From positions 1 to 64,000 of the forward strand of contig JACPQR010000111.1 of NCBI GenBank assembly GCA_016190375.1: DNA of 64,000 nucleotides, given 5' to 3'. The first letter of the stretch is position 1. Each line of letters starts with the position of its first letter. A program made the position numbers and the translations under genes. This DNA comes from Deltaproteobacteria bacterium (GTDB taxonomy: Bacteria; Myxococcota_A; Polyangia; JACPQR01). Below are positions 57,666-64,000 of this stretch, in pieces. The notes beneath the pieces are model-generated. The model searched no databases, was not told the DNA's origin, and saw only the letters and a list, made by a program, of their open reading frames with translations.

Positions 57666-58911
57666 TCTACGCGCCAGGCTCGCTCGGCTCGGCTCCGCCG
57701 CCGAGCCGGCCGAAGGTACGGCCAGCGGTCCTTCTTCGGGCTCCGAGTCGAGCCTCCCGTTCCGGCTCCGAGCACGAGACGAGCGCGCAATCCGGCGGGC
57801 GCTGGACGAGCTTCCGGGACGAGTGCTCGAGACGCCGGCCGGCCCGGTCTATCTCGCCAGCACCTCGTTCGGCGCGAGCCACCGCCATGGCGGCGCGGCC
57901 ATCGCGGATGCACGCGAAGCCTCCGCCGCCGACCTCGCGCGGATCGCGCTCGACGAGTCGCTCGAGTCCTTCCGCGTCGACGGTGCGGTCTTCCTCGACA
58001 CCGAGACCTCCGGCCTCTCCGGAGGAACCGGGACGATCGCTTTCCTGATCGGCATCGGCCGCTTCGACACAGATGGCTCCTTCGTCGTCGAGCAGCTCTT
58101 CGTGCGCGAGCCCTGCGAGGAGCGCGCCGCGCTGGACTTCCTCGCCGAGCGCCTCGCGGCCGCGAGCGCGATCGTCAGCTTCAATGGCAAGAGCTTCGAC
58201 GTCCCGCTCCTCAAGACTCGATTCGTCCTGTCGAGGCTTCCTCCTCCGCGCGATTGCCTGCACCTCGACCTCTTGCATCCTTCCCGGCGTCTCTTCAAGC
58301 GCCGACTGTCCGAGTGCCGGCTAGGCTCGCTCGAGTCCCACGTGCTGGGCTTCGTCCGCGAGGGCGACATCCCGGGCAGCATGATCCCTGGCATCTACCA
58401 GGACTTCCTCGTGAGCGGCGCGACCTCGCTCCTCGAGGCCGTGTTTCAACACAACGTCCAGGACGTCGTGGCCCTGCCCGCGCTCCTCGGAGTCCTGGGC
58501 CGAGCCTGCGCCCGGCCGGAGGGCGAGCACGACCTGGATCGGATAGGCCTGGCCCAGATCGCCCTGCGTGCCGGATCGGCGGACGAGGCGGAGCGGATCC
58601 TGGGCAGCATCGAGGCGCGCGAAGGGCGGCACCTGTACGCGAATGTCCTCAGGAGGCGGGGAGCCCGAGCCGATGCCGCCGCGGTCTGGCGAGGTCTCCT
58701 GTCGTCGGACCCCTCCGATGCCGAAGCGCACCTCGCGCTGGCGAAGCACACCGAGCACGTCGAGCGGGACCCCGTTCGCGCGCTCGAGCATGCGCGCGCC
58801 GCGCTCGGAGCCGAGGAGGCACGGGCGGGCGAGAAGAGGATCGCCCGCCTCATGCGCAAGCTCGCCCCCGAGAAACCTACTGCCCTCCCCCGGGCGGCCG
58901 CACGTCGGTGA
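57655..58911 (+). CDS. Ribonuclease H-like exonuclease (MrfB/YprB-like)
   Basis: VFLDTETSGLSGGTGTIAFLIGIGRF, IVSFNGKSFDVPLLKTRFVL, DLLHPSRRLFKRRLSECRLGSLE; overlaps the upstream helicase stop. Confidence 0.88.
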   Translation: MLGDLRARLARLGSAAEPAEGTASGPSSGSESSLPFRLRARDERAIRRALDELPGRVLETPAGPVYLASTSFGASHRHGGAAIADAREASAADLARIALDESLESFRVDGAVFLDTETSGLSGGTGTIAFLIGIGRFDTDGSFVVEQLFVREPCEERAALDFLAERLAAASAIVSFNGKSFDVPLLKTRFVLSRLPPPRDCLHLDLLHPSRRLFKRRLSECRLGSLESHVLGFVREGDIPGSMIPGIYQDFLVSGATSLLEAVFQHNVQDVVALPALLGVLGRACARPEGEHDLDRIGLAQIALRAGSADEAERILGSIEAREGRHLYANVLRRRGARADAAAVWRGLLSSDPSDAEAHLALAKHTEHVERDPVRALEHARAALGAEEARAGEKRIARLMRKLAPEKPTALPRAAARR

Positions 58912-59464
58912 CCGCGCGGATCGTGGAGAGGTACACGATCACCGCCTCCAGCTCGTCGTCGGAGAGCCTCCGGGTCGAAATTGGCCGCATCTCGCCCGCC
59001 CCCTGCCGCACCTGCCGTCGAACGGCCGCGGCGGTCTTTCGCCGGCCAGCCAGGCGCGGCCCGATTCCGGTTCCGTGACAGCCCGCGCAGATCCCGTTGA
59101 ACTTCCTCCTGCCCAGCGCGAGCATCGCGTTCCACTGCTCCTGGGTCATAGGTCCGGTCGCGCTCAGCACCTGCAGGACCTCCGGCATGCCGGCGGCCTC
59201 GGGCATCGCTGCGGCGGCATCCGCCGCGTCAGGCGCAGCCTCCGGCCCGCCACCCGACTCTAGCCCGCCGTCTCCGTCCGGCGCAGCCGTCGCCTCGGGC
59301 ACGGGGGGGAGCGGGGGGGAAGCATGCCTCTGTTCGGGCGGCGCCTCGGCGTAGCGAGGAGGAGGGCCCTCGCTGCCGCCACCGCCGCACGCGGTCACCA
59401 GCACCAGCGCGACCGCCGTCCTTGCGACGTGACCCGGAAGGCGCCCCGCGAAGCTGCCGGCCAC
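58877..59464 (-). CDS. c-type cytochrome lipoprotein
   Basis: TACGGGG lipobox; heme motif CAGCH in GRRKFNGICAGCHGTGIGPRLAGR; distal M (GEMRPIS). Confidence 0.85.
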   Translation of the reverse strand: MAGSFAGRLPGHVARTAVALVLVTACGGGGSEGPPPRYAEAPPEQRHASPPLPPVPEATAAPDGDGGLESGGGPEAAPDAADAAAAMPEAAGMPEVLQVLSATGPMTQEQWNAMLALGRRKFNGICAGCHGTGIGPRLAGRRKTAAAVRRQVRQGAGEMRPISTRRLSDDELEAVIVYLSTIRAVTDVRPPGGGQ

Positions 59465-59506
59465 CTCGGCACTCTACCTCAACGAGCGCCGATTGCCCGC
59501 GCCGGC

Positions 59507-60340
59507 TCACCGCATCTGCTGCGATCCGAGAGTTCCCTCCCGGACGGAGTCCCCACCAGCGGCCACCATGGCGACCGCCACTCCTCCGGCAACCAGCACG
59601 CCAAGGCCCACCCAGAAGTACCAGCGCTCGACGAGCGGCGCCGAAGCCGCACCGCCAGGCGTTGCAGGAACGGACCGCACCTCGAGGATCACGGGCGACT
59701 CGGCCGTACCCGCGCGCCCCACCGTGGCGCCGGAGGGCGCGAGCGCGAGGACGAACAATCGCAGTCGCTGGACTCCCGGAGCACGGCCGACCAGCGGAAC
59801 GCGGACCTCGGCGCCGGCGGCCACGAGCCGCTCCGGCGCCACCCGGTACTCGCCTTCGTCGCTCCAGCGCGAGCGGAACACGACCGAGCCGGCCGCGACG
59901 ATCGTGGGATCGAAGTGGATCGCCAGGGTGACGTCGCGGGATCCCTCGCCCGGAGGTGCGAGCGTCACCTCCAGCGGTCGAACGATCGAGGACCCCACGG
60001 CGCGGTCGAAGAGCTCCCTGATCTTCGGCGAGTAGGTCGGGTCGGTGAGTCGATGTCCCGGGTCCATCTCCCGCAACCGTCGGAACACGGAGATGGCCTC
60101 GTCATCGCGACCCGCTCCGACGTGCGCGACGCCCTGGACCTCGAGGGCCCGCAGCCGATCGGCGGCCGGAGCCTCGGGAGCGCCGACGAGTCGCCCGAGG
60201 ACTTCGATCGCGGAATCGTACTCGAGCGCCTCCATGAGCGTGCTCGCCTCACCCCAGACGTCGCTGCTCGGCGGCGGATCCGCGCCCGCCGCGGTAGGCC
60301 AGACGACGCCGGCGAGCAGGAACAGGCGCAACTTGGGCAC
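59507..60340 (-). CDS. TPR-containing membrane protein
   Basis: GTG start; signal-like N-term; EALEYDSAIEVLGRLV...DEAISVFRRLREMDPGHRLTDPTYSPKIRELFD; C-terminal TM. Confidence 0.7.
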   Translation of the reverse strand: MPKLRLFLLAGVVWPTAAGADPPPSSDVWGEASTLMEALEYDSAIEVLGRLVGAPEAPAADRLRALEVQGVAHVGAGRDDEAISVFRRLREMDPGHRLTDPTYSPKIRELFDRAVGSSIVRPLEVTLAPPGEGSRDVTLAIHFDPTIVAAGSVVFRSRWSDEGEYRVAPERLVAAGAEVRVPLVGRAPGVQRLRLFVLALAPSGATVGRAGTAESPVILEVRSVPATPGGAASAPLVERWYFWVGLGVLVAGGVAVAMVAAGGDSVREGTLGSQQMR

Positions 60341-60382
60341 GATCCGGAAGCGAAGTATACTCCGCGCGAGGTCTTCTCTTCG

Positions 60383-62029
60383 ATGACTAGTCGCCCAGCG
60401 ACGTCCTCTGGCCAGAGGGGGCTGCCACAGCGCTTCGGGCGCTACGAGCTCACGTCTCTGATTGCCCGCGGAGGCATGGCGGAGATCTTCGTCGCGACAC
60501 AGCGAAGCGAAGGCGGTTTCTCGCGCCGGGTGGTGGTCAAGAGGATCCTCCCGCATCTCGGCTGCGACCCCGAGTTCACGAGGATGTTCCTCGACGAGGC
60601 GCGGATCGCAATGCGCCTGTCGCATCCCCACATCGCCCACACCTACGACGTCGGCAAGGAAGGCGACGAGGCCTTCATCGTCCTCGAGCTCGTCGATGGG
60701 CCATCGCTCAGGGATCTGTCGAAACGTGGCCGGCTGCCCGAGGGGGTTGCGCTACGGATCGCGGCCGACGTCGCCGCCGCCCTGTCGCATGCTCATCGAC
60801 TCACCGACGACGCGGGCCATCCTCTGGCGATCGTCCATCGCGACGTCTCCCCGCACAACATCCTCGTGGGCCGGGATGGGTCGGTCAAGCTCATCGACTT
60901 CGGAATTGCCAAGGCGAGGACGCAGCTCCACGACACGGAGTCCGGCTCGCTCAAGGGGAAGTTCGCCTACATGGCGCCCGAGCAGTTCCAGGGGAGTGGG
61001 GTCGATCCGCGCACCGACCTCTTCTCGCTGTCGGTGGTCCTGTGGGAGATGCTCGCCGGCCAGCGCCTCTTCAAGCACGAGAGCGCGCCCGAGACGATGC
61101 GTGCCATCTGCAGCGACGATCGGCCGCGACTCTCCTCGGTACGACCCGGAACGGCTGCGGCCCTGGAGAGGCTCGCGCACAAGGGGCTCGAGCGCCTCCC
61201 CGCGAACAGGTGGTCCGACGCCGAGCGGTTCGCGATCGCACTCGAGGAGCACATCGCCAGGACGGGCGTCGCCGCGAGCTCGATCCACGTCGGCCAGCAC
61301 GTGCGCGCGACCGAGGACCGCGTCTCGTCGTCGTCCGGGACCCTCGCCGACGCCCCGACCCTGATCGAGATCGGCGGCGCCGCTGCGGTGCCGACTCCGC
61401 CGCCGACCCAGAGCGCGACTCCCTTTGCCGCCGAGCGGACGCCCCCGAGCGTCGGGCCGCGGCGCGGCGTGGTCGGCCTCGCGATCTCGGTCGGCGTCGG
61501 AGTTCTGGCCGGGCTGGTCGCGGCGGCGGCGTCGCTCTCAGACCGCGAGCCCCCGGCGATCACCGCGCGGCCGATGGTGAGCCCCGTTCCGCTGTCTCAC
61601 CCTGCGCCGGCGCAGACTGCCAGCGCGCCCGCCGCGCCCGGGAGACTCCCGGGCTCGGCCCCGTCCGAGAGCGTCGGCGCGGCACAAGCGCCGTCGACCG
61701 GGCGCACGGCCGTGGGGACGCGCGCGACCAAGGCGGGCGCTCCGGCGACCGTGCGAGCGCGGCCGGCGACACGCGAAACGCACGCGCCAGCCGATGGCCC
61801 CGGCGCTTCCACGGTCGGCCGAGGCCCGGGGCGGCTGTTCGTCAACACGCGCCCGTGGTCTCGGGTCTACCTGCGGGGTCGGCTCCTCGGGACGACGCCG
61901 CTCGGAAACGTAGAGGTGCCGGGTGGACCGCAGCGCCTGACGTTCGAGCTCGAGGATCACACGAAGGTCTCGCGCCCGGTCACGATCCGGACCGACGGGC
62001 CGACGAAGGCCTTCTTCGAGCTCCGCTGA
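60383..62029 (+). CDS. Serine/threonine protein kinase with C-terminal PEGA-like domain
   Basis: LIARGGMAEIFVATQ, IVHRDVSPHNILV, KLIDFGIAKA, GKFAYMAPEQ; TM; RLFVNTRPWSRVYLRGRLLGTTPLGNVEVPGGPQRLTFE. Confidence 0.94.
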   Translation: MTSRPATSSGQRGLPQRFGRYELTSLIARGGMAEIFVATQRSEGGFSRRVVVKRILPHLGCDPEFTRMFLDEARIAMRLSHPHIAHTYDVGKEGDEAFIVLELVDGPSLRDLSKRGRLPEGVALRIAADVAAALSHAHRLTDDAGHPLAIVHRDVSPHNILVGRDGSVKLIDFGIAKARTQLHDTESGSLKGKFAYMAPEQFQGSGVDPRTDLFSLSVVLWEMLAGQRLFKHESAPETMRAICSDDRPRLSSVRPGTAAALERLAHKGLERLPANRWSDAERFAIALEEHIARTGVAASSIHVGQHVRATEDRVSSSSGTLADAPTLIEIGGAAAVPTPPPTQSATPFAAERTPPSVGPRRGVVGLAISVGVGVLAGLVAAAASLSDREPPAITARPMVSPVPLSHPAPAQTASAPAAPGRLPGSAPSESVGAAQAPSTGRTAVGTRATKAGAPATVRARPATRETHAPADGPGASTVGRGPGRLFVNTRPWSRVYLRGRLLGTTPLGNVEVPGGPQRLTFELEDHTKVSRPVTIRTDGPTKAFFELR

Positions 62030-62091
62030 CCGCCTCGAAGCTTTTTCGCGGTCGTGCGGCACTTGGGGTACGCTTGCCCTGGGCCGAAGCG

Positions 62092-62967
62092 ATGTCGTCG
62101 GAAGAATACCGACTGCTCCTCCTCGCCGTCGTGGCCGTCGCCGCCGTCTACCTGATCACCCGGTGGCTCAGGTCGTCCAGAGAGCGCTCCGCGCCCATTG
62201 CGCGTGATCCGCTCTCGACCGTCCGCCAGCTCGCAAGGGTCGGGGACGTCGACGCGCTGAGGCATTTCCTCTCGGCCGATGGCTCGAAGGACGAGGTGCG
62301 GGGAGCCGCGGTCGAGGAGCTGTTCCGGCTCGCGAGCGGCGCGGATCGGTCGGTTTCGCCGCGCGCCGCCATCGCGCTGGCCCGGTCGATCGCATCGGTC
62401 CCCGCGGACCGCTCCGGCGAGATCGTGGAGCGCGTGGTCGCCGACCTCCGCGAGCTCGAGCCCGCGACGCTCAGCTGGCTCTGCACCGGTCCCGGCCTCG
62501 ACAAGGCCGGACCACTCGCGGCGCGGCTCGCGGGCGCTCGAGCTGCCGGCGAGCTGCCGCCTGCGGCCGGCGTGGCGATCTCGGCGGCCCTGCTCGGCTG
62601 CGGACTCATGGGCGCGAGACCTGGCGCGTTCCTCGCGGCCTACCGGCGTCAGATCGACGTCGAGGTCGACGAGGAGGAGGACGGAATGGGCGGGACGGCG
62701 CTGTTCACTGACCCGTTCGACGAGCCGTGTGCCGTGGTGTCCCCGGCGTCACTCGAAGAGGAGATCCTGGTCTCGACCTCCGGGCGCGTGTTCCTCAGGC
62801 GCAAAGTCGCCGACGAGCGTATCAGCGAGAAGACGGCCGCCTCTCCCGCGAGGATCGAGCGCAAGTGGGAGATAGTCCCGGTCCCGACCGAGCGGCTGGC
62901 CGCGACTCTCGGTGAGTGCACGGCGGCAATCGACAAGGTGATCTCGTCGGAGCCCGGACCGGCCTGA
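62092..62967 (+). CDS. Membrane-anchored hypothetical protein
   Basis: N-terminal TM LLLLAVVAVAAVYLITRWL; helical HEAT-like body. Confidence 0.6.
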   Translation: MSSEEYRLLLLAVVAVAAVYLITRWLRSSRERSAPIARDPLSTVRQLARVGDVDALRHFLSADGSKDEVRGAAVEELFRLASGADRSVSPRAAIALARSIASVPADRSGEIVERVVADLRELEPATLSWLCTGPGLDKAGPLAARLAGARAAGELPPAAGVAISAALLGCGLMGARPGAFLAAYRRQIDVEVDEEEDGMGGTALFTDPFDEPCAVVSPASLEEEILVSTSGRVFLRRKVADERISEKTAASPARIERKWEIVPVPTERLAATLGECTAAIDKVISSEPGPA

Positions 62968-63015
62968 CCGAAAACTGGCCTGCCGCGGTGCGTCCGGGCT
63001 AGCTTGCGAGCCGAG

Positions 63016-63696
63016 ATGCGTGGCTCGCAGGTCCTCGTGACCGCCGGCTGTCTCCTGGTGCACTGCGGGGGCTCGATGGACGGAAGAGTGGCCGTCTCGA
63101 GCGCCGAGGCCCAGGAACCCGCCCTGCCCCCGACTCCAACCCCACCTCGAGCCCCTGAGCCGTGCCTCGTGGCCCTGGCGGCCACGGGCGCCCAGTTCGA
63201 GCCTGCTCGCCTGACCGCGGCACCAGCGGCCATGCCCGGATGCGGGATGAGGGAAGGAGTCATCGTCTCGCGCGGGCCGACGGGCCTCGAGTACCGACCT
63301 CCGATAGAAATCTCCTGCGTGTTCGCGCTGACCTTGCCGGCCATCGAGGAGACGGTCCGTCAGGTAGCGGCGACGAACCTGGCCGAGCCAATCAGGTTGG
63401 TGCGGACCATGGGCAGCTACGGCTGCAGGACCATTCGAAGCACGCGCTCGCCCGGGCGATTGAGTCAGCACGCCCTCGGCAACGCGATCGACGTCGGAAT
63501 CCTCGAGGGCGCGAGCGTCCATGCCTCGGTCGTTCGCGACTTTCGCGCCGACACGTCCGAGGGTCGGTTCCTGCGCGATCTCGCCGCCGCGCTCCGCCAG
63601 GCGGGCTCGCTCGAGCGCGTCCTCGATCCGGAGTACGACGCCGCGCACAGGAATCACTTCCACCTCGAGGGCCACCCTCTGGCCGAGGCCAACTGA
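63016..63696 (+). CDS. Extensin-like/M15-fold family protein
   Basis: GSYGCRTIRS...GRLSQHALGNAIDVGIL...AHRNHFHLEGHPL. Confidence 0.78.
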   Translation: MRGSQVLVTAGCLLVHCGGSMDGRVAVSSAEAQEPALPPTPTPPRAPEPCLVALAATGAQFEPARLTAAPAAMPGCGMREGVIVSRGPTGLEYRPPIEISCVFALTLPAIEETVRQVAATNLAEPIRLVRTMGSYGCRTIRSTRSPGRLSQHALGNAIDVGILEGASVHASVVRDFRADTSEGRFLRDLAAALRQAGSLERVLDPEYDAAHRNHFHLEGHPLAEAN

Positions 63697-63760
63697 CAGG
63701 CGCCTGCGCTCGAGACGGTACTTTTCTTGTTCCGAACATGTTCCCAAGTCGGAACATGTT

Positions 63761-63779
63761 GAAAGTGAGAATCGTTAGC
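63761..63779 (+). promoter_or_regulatory. Putative Fur box upstream of feoA
   Basis: GAAAGTGAGAATCGTTAGC matches GATAATGATAATCATTATC at 14/19 positions; 15 bp before the feoA ATG. Confidence 0.6.
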
Positions 63780-63794
63780 GCTATAAGTCACCCA

Positions 63795-64000
63795 ATGCTC
63801 GCCAACGCGGCCCGTACCGCTTGCCCCGCCCTCGCGAACCTGGATTGTGGCCGCGCGGCCGTGGTCGAGGAGGTCGCACAGACGGGGCCGCTGGGTGACC
63901 GTCTCCTCGAGATGGGCCTCACCCCTGGCGCCCCCGTGGAGGTCGTTCGCCGGGCACCGTTCGGCGACCCGATGCAGGTTCGCGTCCGAGGCTACCTGTT
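63795..64000 (+). CDS. feoA: FeoA-domain ferrous iron transport protein, truncated by window end
   Basis: MLANAARTACPALANLDCGRAAVVEEVAQTGPLGDRLLEMGLTPGAPVEVVRRAPFGDPMQVRVRGYL. Confidence 0.88.
   Translation, partial: MLANAARTACPALANLDCGRAAVVEEVAQTGPLGDRLLEMGLTPGAPVEVVRRAPFGDPMQVRVRGYL

Overview
High-GC (by eye) bacterial chromosomal window. MYXO-CTERM-like tail, DUF4215 and MopE-type Cys-rich repeat proteins, PEGA/Ser-Thr kinases and many lipoproteins suggest Myxococcota or a relative (inference, not searched). I call about 50 coding features. Housekeeping anchors: lpxK, rpoH-type sigma, rsmI, plsB, rplM-rpsI-argC, an mrfA/mrfB-like (YprA/YprB) pair, and a 3'-truncated feoA at the end. Accessory content: a decayed IS91-like transposase end at the left edge; a VapBC-like TA pair; two adjacent lipoproteins sharing a GGGGGKADG tether, the second being LTD-PLD-PLD-LTD; a displaced 88-bp near-identical fragment of that PLD gene about 3 kb away; a five-gene cluster joined by 4-nt stop/start overlaps; an orphan TRAP DctP/TatT pair; and a kinase/phosphatase plus Cys-rich surface protein region (about 34.4-47.5 kb). 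That region includes a 20-repeat DUF4215 protein ending in a C-type lectin domain. Non-coding structure of interest: a ~244-bp nested palindromic element after a radical SAM gene, twin perfect hairpins at 7.2 kb, a recurring GGGGACACGCACCC motif just 3' of three genes, a nested hairpin at 48.0 kb, and a Fur-box-like site upstream of feoA. No rRNA, tRNA or CRISPR array was recognised. All family calls are from motif recognition by eye; no database search was run.
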